Part shown: in pieces, positions 1 to 10,600 of the stretch
Layout: each line of letters starts with the position of its first letter
Position numbering within the stretch: the first letter of the stretch is position 1
Assembly: GCA_022495005.1 (NCBI GenBank)
Contig: JAGYXB010000374.1
Location: forward strand, 1-64,000
Reading direction: 5' to 3'
DNA: 64,000 nucleotides
Origin: Rhyacophila brunnea
Taxonomy: Eukaryota > Arthropoda > Insecta > Trichoptera > Rhyacophilidae
Made by a program: the position numbers and the translations under genes
Notes under the pieces: generated by a model
Database searches by the model: none
What the model was told of the DNA's origin: nothing
The model's input: the letters and a program-made list of their open reading frames with translations, nothing else

Positions 1-66
1 CAAAAATTAAGAAAGGGTCTGTTACAAAAAAATTGTGTTCAATTTTTCAAGACCATGTTTTTGTTC

Positions 67-210
67 CAGTAGTTGACCATCCAAAAAATTGAAAGTTCCA
101 GTAGTTGACCACTATATGTTTCAGTAGTTGACCACTATATGTTTCAGTAGTTGACCATGTCTAATCAGGGGTTCCAGTAGTTGACCACTATATTTTTCAG
201 TAGTTGACCA
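67..210 (+). repeat. Six-copy subterminal repeat CAGTAGTTGACC
   Basis: Six near-identical copies of CAGTAGTTGACCA are spaced by 32, 23, 23, 30 and 23 bases, several followed by CTATAT and a T-rich spacer. Two inverted copies lie at 2593-2622. Clusters of this kind in DNA transposons are commonly transposase-binding sites; here that role is inferred. Confidence 0.8.
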
Positions 211-661
211 TGTCTAGCCTCAGGACTTCCTGTCAGACCACTCTAGCCCATAGCTACTTGAATCAACTTGGTAACAATGGGCGGTTCAGTAACAAGTTAC
301 ATAGGAGAGGATTTTGTTTGACAGCCAATCATCAGCTTCGGGTAACAAAAGGTGCAAAATTAGTTACTTCAAACTAAAAATTCAAAAATATATTTATTTT
401 AGCAACTAAGTACATACATACTACATAGTAACGCATAGGCTCAGTACTCACCAAAATAAAACTTAACATAAAAATCCTTAGATATTCCAAATAAAGTCCA
501 ATTATTCCGGAACTAAATAAACATTACGAGTTTTGCTTACTTGTGTCTGATCATTTATGTGGGATACTACCACCTTCCATTCATAGCTAAGTACATCGGG
601 TCGCTCTGGCCATTTCCATAATCTCCCGCACTTTTGCATCGATGAAATAGTAGCTTTTACT

Positions 662-1745
662 TTAGAAATATGGACGATTTTCCCCGGGAAGTATTATAAT
701 ATAATGTTCATTGATGACTTTCATAACGGGCAGCCATCGAGTTTTAGGCTTAAAGCTTTCATCACTAGACTTATGCCATTCACTCTCCGCTGAGTCTGAA
801 ATGTCAACACTTGGGTTAGAAGACTCGGAAGAAAAACGCATTTTCTTCTTGACTGCTTTCAATTCTCTCATTTTTTCTTCTTCCTTTGCTTGCTCATTTA
901 GTTCTTTCTTTCTTTGCCTCTCTGCAGCTCATTCTTTTTTCAACCGTTCGATTTCTTCTTTCTTTCTCTTTTTGTTTAGGAAATACTCCTGGCAAGGCTT
1001 ACCGGAAACACTGGTGGGGGTTTTTTCCCCATTTTTGCTTTCTACTTGAATTTTTGATGAAAAAATGTCTCTTGAATGGACTACGAATATTTGATGGACC
1101 AGCCACGGGTTCACTGGCGATTGGAGACGAAGTATCATTACAAATCCTTATACCAGCCTTAGGTGCACTGGCGATTGGAGACGAATCACCATCACAAGTC
1201 GTTAGACCAGCCACAGGTGCCCTAGCGATTGGAGATGAAACATCTGATCTGATCATAATAATTCATAGTATTCCAGGCGGCCAAAGACATCATATCATCG
1301 GATTCCTCTTCTTGCAATGCCTCATCAATGAGTCTGACCGCGTCAGGTGGAGTGATATTTTTCAACTCATTTTTTACTTTTCGTCACAGTGCGAACAGTG
1401 ACTTGTCATCTTGATCAAGTTCGTTGTTTTTGCGGAATGATTCAAGATTTTCCTCATCAATGTTTTTACTCAGGATCTCTCTCTAAATACTGCTTGGGAT
1501 CCTCTGATGAAACCATTGAAGGCACACTTTACGATTCTCCTGGTACTGTTACAGTTTAAGGGCTCCATGGACAAAGTCCACATTTTCATTTCTTGAGGAA
1601 TTCTTTTGTACTTGTAGAGGACTGTCGTTGGTGTGACAGCCCCACCGACACTTCCTGTTACAATGACGGTTATGCATTCTTTATCGTCGGCATTTACCTG
1701 CTGGTACATTGTCTCGATTCCTTTTTTGGCTAAGACCCTGCTCCC
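662..1745 (-). pseudogene. Broken DDE_1 (pogo/Tigger/jerky) transposase, C-terminal half
   Basis: Reading right to left, 1745-1600 encodes RVLAKKGIETMYQQVNADDK, then CITVIVTGSVGG, TPTTVLYKYKRIP. This matches the middle of DDE_1 transposases of the jerky/Tigger group, where an alanine/glycine-rich strand precedes YKYKRIP. Downstream the frame is lost; 1470-1260 in another frame reads NIDEENLESFRKNNELDQDD and ends in an acidic EEESDDMM stretch, with one internal TGA. The region 1256-999 holds three copies of an SSPIA-x-P-x-AG unit, and 950-662 is a lysine/glutamate-rich tail (KKRKKEEIERLKKE). At least two frameshifts and one stop separate these pieces, and the N-terminal DNA-binding and first catalytic parts are missing. 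It is a dead transposase; the open frames on the + strand over 711-1401 are shadows of it. Confidence 0.6.
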
Positions 1746-2175
1746 CTAGGGGCGGCAGGTTATATGAAAGTATGGTGAAGCAGGCAGGTTATATAAAACG
1801 TATGGTGAGGTAGGCTGATAAACAATTTGCGGCAAAACTAACGTTAACATTATTAATTATATGGGTATGTTATAATGACCAAAGTAAATCCTCCGTGATG
1901 CCCTGCATTTTTTTATCGCGTCGCTATTTCTCGTAAGTTGTCGGCTATTGTTGGCTTGCTTCATTCAGTTGCTATATATTCAGGGCTATAATTCAAGAAA
2001 TTTTTGTTTTCCGAAGAAAAAATACACAAACCCGTTGCTTAAAAAATAAAAAGTTGACACCTAGGTCATCTACTGGACAGAACCACCCTAGACACTTCTA
2101 ATTAATAAATAATCATCGTTCCATACTTATGAATGTAAAAATTGTTCAAAACTAAGTGAAATAATTTTATTTAAT

Positions 2176-2214
2176 TTATCTAGTATTTGACCACCCTGGT
2201 CAAATACTAGATAA
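2176..2214. repeat. Perfect 18-bp inverted repeat, 3-base loop
   Basis: The left arm TTATCTAGTATTTGACCA (2176-2193), the spacer CCC and the right arm TGGTCAAATACTAGATAA (2197-2214) form a perfect hairpin. The TTTGACCA ends of the arms resemble the TTGACCA of the element's subterminal repeats, so it may come from two inverted copies of that motif. Confidence 0.85.
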
Positions 2215-2810
2215 AGTATTAAAAAAAGTTTGAGTAGTTGACCCCCCTTACAAACTTGCTTCCTTGTAAATATAACTTAAAAATTACAAATGATATCGAT
2301 ACTTCAATATGATGACTGCCCGTAATGCATTAACTTGATATTATGAAGTCAAAAACATTAAATTGCCATATGCTTACATCCACTGATATCCTTAACAATT
2401 TACTTAAGAAATTAAAAATAAAATGCTTACGGCGTGATGTGTTGTTTTCAAATGGCTGCTATGACGCTCCTATGACATATGGTGATGTGTTAGTTCCTCA
2501 ATCCGACCACAGATGGCTTCACTTGTCTCAACTTTACAATTTAGAGCAATCCCGTGTCTACGTTTCTTATTTTGGGCATTTTATTGAAAAAAGGTCAACT
2601 ACTGGTACATGGTCAACTACTGGTACATTTACCTTACCTTTTGTAAAAAAAAAATGAAAGTATATTTATTATTATATCTTGATGATTTCACTTAAAAATT
2701 GATTTTTTTTATATTAAATATTTATATATAAGTACTTATATGTATTTCGTTTAAAATTTAATTAATATAAATAGATTCCACAAAAATTAATGTTTCAATT
2801 TTTCCCTGGC

Positions 2811-2900
2811 TGTTCTGTTTTGTCATGTTCTGTTTTGACGTGTTCTGTTTTGTCTTGTTCTGTTTTGTCACGTTCTGTTCTGTCTTGTTCTGTTTTGTCA
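2811..2900 (+). repeat. 15-bp tandem repeat, six copies
   Basis: Six consecutive 15-base units of the form TGTTCTGTTTTGTCN run without gaps from 2811 to 2900; each differs from the others by one to three bases, mostly at the last two positions. A simple minisatellite lying just outside the right end of the pogo-like element. Confidence 0.9.
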
Positions 2901-4447
2901 GGTTGTTCGTAGTTATGTAAATAGTTATGTAAATAATTTTGATATAGATCCAAATATGTTGTCAGGAGTAAAATATTTATATAATATATTTAAATAATTA
3001 TAAAGTCCTTTAAATATGTTCATAATAATATTATTATTATACCTAACAATGATAAAATATCGATTAACTGTTCAATCATCTGGCAAGATACATATATTTT
3101 TGTATGTTTCAGCATAGACATGAGTGTCAGTTTGCAACACCGATACAAAAAATAAAAATTGATTGCTGATTGGCCAAAGACGAAAGACCAAATAATTTTT
3201 GAGTGAGATGACAACTGTTTATGTAAACATTGCCTTATCATTATCATGATTTGGGGCAAAGAATTCAATCTCACTGTGTATGTGTGCAATAAATGTTGTT
3301 TACAGTAACCTATAACATAAACTTTCAGAGATATCATAAGGTGCGTAGTTTCTGTTTTACAGTTATTAACAAGGAACTTCAACCTAAAAAAGGTGCCACC
3401 CAAATATTTCTTGTTTTGAAATAATTCAGTGTTTATATAATTTTCCACTTACTTTTAAAGCATCTTAATTACGCCGGTTCATAAAGCGTTTAAAATATTC
3501 TCGGATCATATGCCGTTTTTCCTTTTTTCATAGTCTATAAACTTTTCTCATAAAAATTAATGACACCTACCTACATAAAAAATATTATTCAATTAAAGCA
3601 GGCAGTAAAATTATATGTAAATTTGTTTTAGCTATGAGTAACTGTAACACTTATTCTGGCTTGTTTTCCTTTGTAAAATTATATGTTGATGCATGGCAAT
3701 ACATATTGTCCAATTGTCATATTGCCATGATTCATTGCCCCATTGTTCGGTTTATTGTTGTTAATTAAATAATAACTATTAGAGAAGCAGTGGTGTACGC
3801 TAGACCTTGCAAGCAGCTTGGTGTCATAATTAATTAGTGATGGATGAGGTGTGTCACTTAAATGTGAATATGAGACTATGAGTCAATTACATCTGGTCAT
3901 TTGTTTTAAATGATTAGGTTATTTATTTTGATTCACATGACTTCTATAGAAAACGCGCGCAATATGTCTACTATCCGTTATTCTATACAAAAATGAAAAT
4001 GAATCACTACTTACTGATATTTCCGACTCCCTTCAAAGTCTGGGTTTAGAAACCTCCTTAATCTACCACACGTATACATGACTTCAGGTTGTTTATTCAA
4101 ATGATTAGTATTGAGCCTGCTGTATGAAATACCTCCCCCTCAAATGAAAGCCCTTAGAGATCTCCTTACCTTATCAATTTCACTTTTTGTCTCATTCAAA
4201 TGATTAGTTTTAAGGCCACTGTATGAATAATTTCGATTGGCTCGTTCGTCAAGACTCATGTCTAGTGGTGGATTACGAAAAAAATCTAATACTTATGATA
4301 ACAATTTATTTAATCTGAGATATTTACTTTTTGTCATAGATTAATCAAATTTACTTTTTGGTATTAATGTCGCTTATCAATCCAAATATGCTTAGCGTAG
4401 CAATATGATCGATTTGTTAGTGACACACATCTTATTTGCAATTACAG
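2901..4447. other. Spacer upstream of the sorting nexin coding exons
   Basis: AT-rich sequence with no convincing coding region. A 142-codon open frame on the - strand (3020-3448) lacks any recognisable domain and looks like chance. A polypyrimidine-poor but acceptable splice acceptor (ATTACAG) ends at 4447, which suggests that an upstream non-coding or coding exon of the sorting nexin lies to the left; I could not identify it. Confidence 0.4.
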
Positions 4448-4478
4448 ATATATTATTTGCCGGCGCACTTATTTAAAG

Positions 4479-4688
4479 ATGCTGAAATTTGAAATATCGT
4501 CTACTAGAACGGTTGACGCTTTGGATGCGGAGAAAAAGCATGTTTTATACACAATATTGGTCAGTAAAAGTGAATTGGAAAATGATCAATCCTCATTACA
4601 AAGAAGATACACTCATTTCTATGAATTGTATAATAATCTGAGAAAGGAGTTTCCTACTTTAATGAATGGGGTAAACTTCCCCAAAAAG
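4479..4688 (+). CDS. SNX21: Sorting nexin coding exon 1: N-terminal half of PX domain
   Basis: Seventy codons ending AAG|GTATGA, phase 0. It encodes the first beta strands of the PX domain, the RRYTHF basic motif that contacts the 3-phosphate in PX domains, and the FPKK segment. The ATG at 4479 is the first in frame after the candidate acceptor at 4447. The frame is also open from that acceptor, so the exon may begin at 4448 as an internal coding exon. Confidence 0.85.
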
Positions 4689-7600
4689 GTATGAATTTGT
4701 TTGAATAATTATTTTTTTTCATTATAGTAATGTGTGTATTTTCAGCAGTAAAAATATTTTTGAGTCGGAGTTTTCACTTTAAGTATAACAAAAACTGAAT
4801 TGGGAGGCAGATAGCAGCCTATCAAATATAATACCATGATTTATTTTGATGCGATTTCAAAACTTATTCAAATCTTAGATCCATATTCACAATAATACAA
4901 TTTAACAATTGAATGGTTTTTTTATTATTCAAATATAACAATTTAATTGTTATATTTTATATTTTAATATTATGTGTTAAGTATATAATTCATCTTCTTT
5001 TCAGTCACGAAACCAAAAGTATTCCCGTTATCTGTGTCTTGACTCAATTAGATTAAGAAATTGTGATACAGTACTCTCTCAGTAATCCGCCGCTTGATTA
5101 TCCGACAACTACTGTAATCCGCCGTTATTTTTACTAGATAAAATCACAAAATCAAGCTCTATAATTCTATATAAAATTCAATAGTCCGCCGCGTGTCTAT
5201 ATCAGCTGTCCGCCATCGTATTTAACGTAGCTGAGGCATGGAACAACCTACCGGGACGAGCAATAATTTAATCGTGAAAAAAGCTGTGGCCCTACATGAA
5301 TCAAGATGATGAAAACTGGGAACCGGAAGACTTAGTTTCATTAGAAGAATTGATTCAGAGGGCGACTGAAGACTCAGAGCTAACGCGAAATGTTTTAGAA
5401 GAATGGATAGCAGAAAGTTCTGAGGGGTATGCGCCACTTCTGACTGAAGACGAGCTCGTAAATACATCAAGAGGCTTGGATTCTGAGGATGAAGGCAATT
5501 ATTCTCAACCGACCGCAGAAGATGCACTAGCCGGGACTGACGTGTTACCATTAAATGGGCAGAGGAAAATAATGTAACTGTCAACACATTCATTGTTTTT
5601 TTTTTTTTTTTTTTTCGACCATGTCCGATCCTAATAGAATCATATGGGCCTCCACAGAGTAGAGGTTTGTATTAACAGATTTTATTTTTTATGAGAAATG
5701 GATGTCAGCCACTTGCTCAACCTATTAGGTCCATACCCTGACTCACACACAAATTGAAAAACAATATGTGTGTCGCTGAGTTTCAAAACCCCCTATAACA
5801 CCTTTTCGTTTTGTTGAGAAAATCAATAAAAACTTCTCAGTTTATGGATAAATGTTTGGTTATAGGGGGTTTTGTAAGTAACATAGTGTTATAGCGGTTT
5901 TTGAAATACCCATTGAAGGTTATAGCGTATTTTGTTAGGGAAACTTTTGACAACTTAAAGTCAGAATCTTCCATTGGTGGCGCGTGGTAGGATGAAAAAG
6001 ATTTACATATTTGTATTTAATAAACGTTTTATTCATTTAAAATTAGTATTATAAGTAGGTAAATATTCTAAAATAGCAGTTTAAAATGAAAAAAAACATT
6101 ATCATCTTGTTCCTATATTACATATAAAGACATAATTAAAAATTAGGAAACATTAAAAATTATTAAAAATGTTACAATTTTTCATTGTTCAGTAAAAATA
6201 ATTCAATTAAAAATGCAATGCAATTTACATAAAAACACTGTGTGTATAGCTTATTTTTTCGTTCTCACAAAAATAATATAAAATAAAATATACCTATTGG
6301 TTTTAAAAAATATGAGTGACGCCGTACTCTCATAATTTGACTGCAAACATGTTTCATTCATTCATTTTATATTTTACTTGAGTAAATTAATTGTTTGCCT
6401 TCTTTATTTTTCATAACATTTTTTATAAGTCGATAACATGTAAATAAGTGAGTCAAATAATCTGTCACCGCGCTGAGCCAGTAGCATCACCACTTGAACT
6501 TGAATGTGAAAAGTATTTGTTATACTTATAAAGTAACTAAGTTATTATGTGTAATAAATTATAAAACATTTCGCAGTACCTACACATTGATGACATACAA
6601 GTGCGGTTTGTGAATGGCGCCATTGAAAAATGCTCCAAAATATAATAATTTACATGGTTTATCGTCATTTAGTTAGTTAGCGCATTAGTGCTTGACCAAT
6701 AAATCGGTGTTATGGGGTTTGGTGCTCACATGTTATGAAAAGTATTAAATTTAATATCAGAGCAACCATTTGAATAATACTGTAGAGCTAAATATTTTCT
6801 TTAAAACAGTGGCGTGCTTGACAAACAAACTGTTTTCTTCACAAAATCATACTGAAAATATTCTAAATAACATAACACTGCCACTGCTGAATATGTGATA
6901 AGTGATAAGGTGATAACGATTACCCATCAAAAGGTTTTTATAGAAATTTATTCAGAAAAATAAACTTATAATTATAAATTATAAAAATATAATATTAGAG
7001 AAAAGAACACTTTTAACCAGTTCATAATTGAGTTACACGCCACTGGAAATTCAGATGATGACCTGCGCATTTTTAACACATTTATGTCTAATTTAACTTA
7101 CCCTTTAAGGCGTATTTCGTTGACTTTCCAAGATTTTGGTTAGCTCAACCTCTTCCTAGCTTTATTAACTGTAGATTTAACCATATTTATAAGTTCGTCA
7201 CACATTTTAAGACTATAAATCGTAAGAATATCAAATCAACAAAACAGCACTCCTACCGCAACTCCCAACATAAATGTACTGGCGGCCATGTTGCATTTCG
7301 TCTGATTCTCGCTTCTTATTGGTCAGTTGTGTTATAGGGGATTTTGAATGTAACACATAGTGTTATAGCGTGAATTGATTGACACATTGATTTTCTTTCA
7401 TAAATGACAGTCAATCGTAGCGGACTTTGAAAGAGACAATAAAATTTTCATGTAGAGATTTTAATAACGAATCCATTGATATATATATCTCAATTATTTC
7501 AAAAAGGTGTTATAGCGGGTTTTGAAACTCAGTGACACATGTGTACTTGCCAGGCCCAGGATTCGAACCTGAGACCTACGGCGTGATAGTCCAACGCTTA

Positions 7601-10600
7601 TGCCGCGCGGCCACCGTGGCCACCATTATGTTTAGGCTTACCATAATTATGAAACTCTAAGCCGGGACAGGAACAGGATATATAGCAAAGAAACAAATTT
7701 ATCCACAAAAAAGTATGTATAAAAAAGAATGCAGACCTATTATTTTATTTATTTATTGTACCAGTCCGCACTTCTCGCTGGAATGTACTTTTTTCGCACA
7801 CTTCCCCGCTGTCTCGTCACATTTATACGCTACTACGGTCAGTCATGACTTATTATTATTGACAATCATTTATACGCGGAACAGCCGGGACAAAATGACA
7901 AACCGATCGGGACCAATGTGTGAAACTGGGATAATCACGGTCAAACCGAGACGTATGGTAAGCCTAATCACGTTGCATAAATTACGATATGAGACAATCT
8001 TTCAACAATATTCAACAATAGAAAAAAACAAACAACACTAAACAAGTGGTTGTGTTAAGTGATTCACTGTTTAATAAACTTAGTTTATAATTAATATGTA
8101 TAATTTAATATATTATAATTGATTTTGATCATAAAAAAACCGTAAGTTCCTAGTACAAATTTCACAATAAAAACTATTTTTACGAAACACCTGTCTTAAT
8201 TTTTACAATATTTTGTATTTATGCACTACAATCCACCGTTTTCACTAATTGGACACTTGTCTGGTTTATGGGGTGGCGGATTACTGAGAGAGTACTGTAT
8301 AAGGATCCAAGGCAAAGAAGGTGGAGAACGATGTTTTATCGATGTCAATTAATATTGTGTTGTTTTTTCTAGGTTGTTTTGGGAAATTTTGAACCAGACT
8401 TGATTTCATCTCGATCGAGTAGCTTTCAGTCACTTCTTGATCATATTGCCAAAGAATGTAGACTGAGAGATGCTCCGTGCACAATTGAATTTTTCCAGAG
8501 CATCGAGTTGAATGAAGCGAAACAGTTGATAGAAAATAATAAATACGACCAAGCTCTGTCATTGCTAGAAAATATTTTTAAACTATTGAATAAGGTCAGT
8601 TTGCATCATTTGTTTTATACTTGACTGAACAAAATTTGTTGTTTTTATTTAATAAAACGCAATTTTTTTGTAGTACGTATTCCACTTTTAATCAAGAGAT
8701 TAGGACCGGTTTCGTCCGCCTCAGAGGGACATTTTCAACTCATGAACTCAAGAAATTGAACAAAATTTGTAATAAAATTAAATATTATGAGTAGTAACAT
8801 TATAATTTTATCAATTCTTAGTGATGTGATAATAGTGCCCTTTGGTATTAGCAATTATGTCTCTGTCTAATGTTATGAATTATTTGATTACTAGCTGTCA
8901 TTTCATATCAATACATAATTATTAATGATGGTTGGTTTTCTAATTATCAAATTTGGAGAAACATAAAATGATATTTACCACAACAATGCATCTGATTGAA
9001 TTTGTTTACCTCACGTAGATACATAGCAAGAGATGGGTACTCGTTATTTATATCTGTTTTTTTGCTGTCTCCCTTTCTTTGTATTATTGTCAGAATATTT
9101 AATGCAATACTCCGATTTTTGAAATGTTGAGGAGAGATAAAACCTTGTTACTTTGCGGGATTGTTTCAAAATAAGTAACTAATTTTATACACAATATATT
9201 ATGGAATTATGTGGAAGCAAATCAGCGTAGTAATGACGTTTTGTTCTTCACACATGTTTACGATCAATGGCTAAAATTGAAGAATTGAAGTTCGAATTGG
9301 TCGACCACCCACCGTATTTGCCAGATTGAGTGACTTTTCCTTTTCCCAAACTTAAAAAAATGGCTAAGTGGACAACGTTTTTTTTCAAATGAAGAAGTCA
9401 TCGAGCGGACAAATGCTTATTTTGAGGACCTTCCGAAAACTTATTTTTCTGATGGTTTAAAAAAAATTGAGAAACGTCTAACCAAGTGTATTGAGCTCCA
9501 AGGAGATTATGTTGAGAAATAAAAAAAAAATACAAAAATAAAAACTGTTTTAATGCTTTTTTCTAAGGAATTATTGACCCACCCTCGTATCTATAAAATA
9601 TTCAAAGTTATGTATGATTTAATTTCATAATTTTAGATATTTTATAGATAGATGAGTATTTTTCGACTATTATCTATTATGGCTTGGTTTTGCAGGGTTT
9701 AATTGAATTATAAAAACTAACCAACATCATCTGTAAATAATTGTAGTCTTATTTCAATGAAAACAAATACGTGTTGACTGACAAAGTTTAGTTTGCACTA
9801 TTTGTGGCGGATCTTAACAGCCTACCTCCACTCTTCGCCACTGGTATGATGTATACCTAGTTCTTTTTACAATAAGTAGTATATACCTATGGTTTTTACG
9901 TAAAAACAAGAAAAATATTCGTTGCGTTTGAAATTTTAATGCGTTATCAATGCGTTTTATAAATTTTAACAGAATGCAAACACTACGATAAGAAATATTT
10001 ATGTCAGCGAACCTCTGTTAACATAAACATTTTCAATAATTGCTTGTGTCCCTTATCAGATTTATATGGACCGATCTCGTGTGGTGCTTATTTCGCTGTG
10101 CCGCCTCGTGGCGTGCGGCGCGAGTGGATCGACAGGTGACTTGGCAAAAAGCGCTGCACTCGCGGGGCCTGTAGAGCGGTGGGCAACCTTGGCCATGCAC
10201 CGCTTCGATGCTGTCAGTGACGCTGATATTCTTTCACTCTATGTGCCTTTGATTCAAGCCTGCATCTCTATATGGTAACTAATATTGTTATTAATCATGC
10301 TGCAATACAGTATTCATTTATACCTTCATTGGTATTTTGAACATGAAACATATCTACTATCTGCTCACTCTTTTTATTATCGCCATGTTTTATGTTGAAT
10401 TTATACAAAATATCTGTCTCAATTTTTTTTTATCATATTCTTGTGAATGCAAACCTTGTTAACCTCTCTAAAGCGTCAATTACATTGAGCTTCTTCACGA
10501 GCTGTTTGTTGGCGAATTTAAAAGTGGCCGATTCAGCTACTGCGATTTGATGATTACACACAAAACTTTCCATTCGCTGAGAAGCCACAAGCCAGCGACT

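Larger units (their letters stand above)
1..2660 (-). mobile_element. Degenerate pogo/jerky-type DNA transposon with repeated subterminal motifs
   Basis: The motif CAGTAGTTGACC occurs six times near the left side (starts 67, 99, 122, 145, 175, 198), and its reverse complement occurs twice near the right side (2593-2604, 2611-2622), so the region has inverted subterminal repeats. Between them, on the - strand, lie broken pieces of a DDE transposase (separate entry). A further GAGTAGTTGACC sits near 2232. The left terminus may lie outside the window, and no target duplication could be located. The stretch 2343-2657 has a 104-codon + strand open frame that I do not recognise and that overlaps the right subterminal repeats. 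The pogo assignment rests on the protein pieces; the limits are inferred from the repeats. Confidence 0.6.
5069..8297 (+). mobile_element. Pogo/Tigger-like DNA transposon in sorting nexin intron 1
   Basis: The left end CAGTACTCTCTCAGTAATCC (from 5069) and the right end (to 8297) are perfect inverted repeats of at least 23 bases. The element starts with CAG and is flanked on both sides by TA (5067-5068, 8298-8299), as expected for pogo/Tigger members of the Tc1-mariner superfamily. Subterminal sequence repeats AATCCGCCG and TCCGCC several times. Inside are the remains of a transposase C-terminus, a minus-oriented SINE and a further nested element, so most of the 3.2 kb length is secondary insertion. 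The termini are well preserved. Confidence 0.88.

Noticed and set aside
711..1401. Plus-strand open frames of 112 and 171 codons
   Set aside because: They overlap the recognisable minus-strand transposase remains; the repeated ALAIGDE peptide is the reverse reading of the SSPIA repeats.
3020..3448. 142-codon minus-strand open frame
   Set aside because: AT-rich, no domain, no splice or start context; judged chance.
5596..5615. T-run as a terminator or regulatory tract
   Set aside because: It is the A-tail of the minus-oriented SINE.
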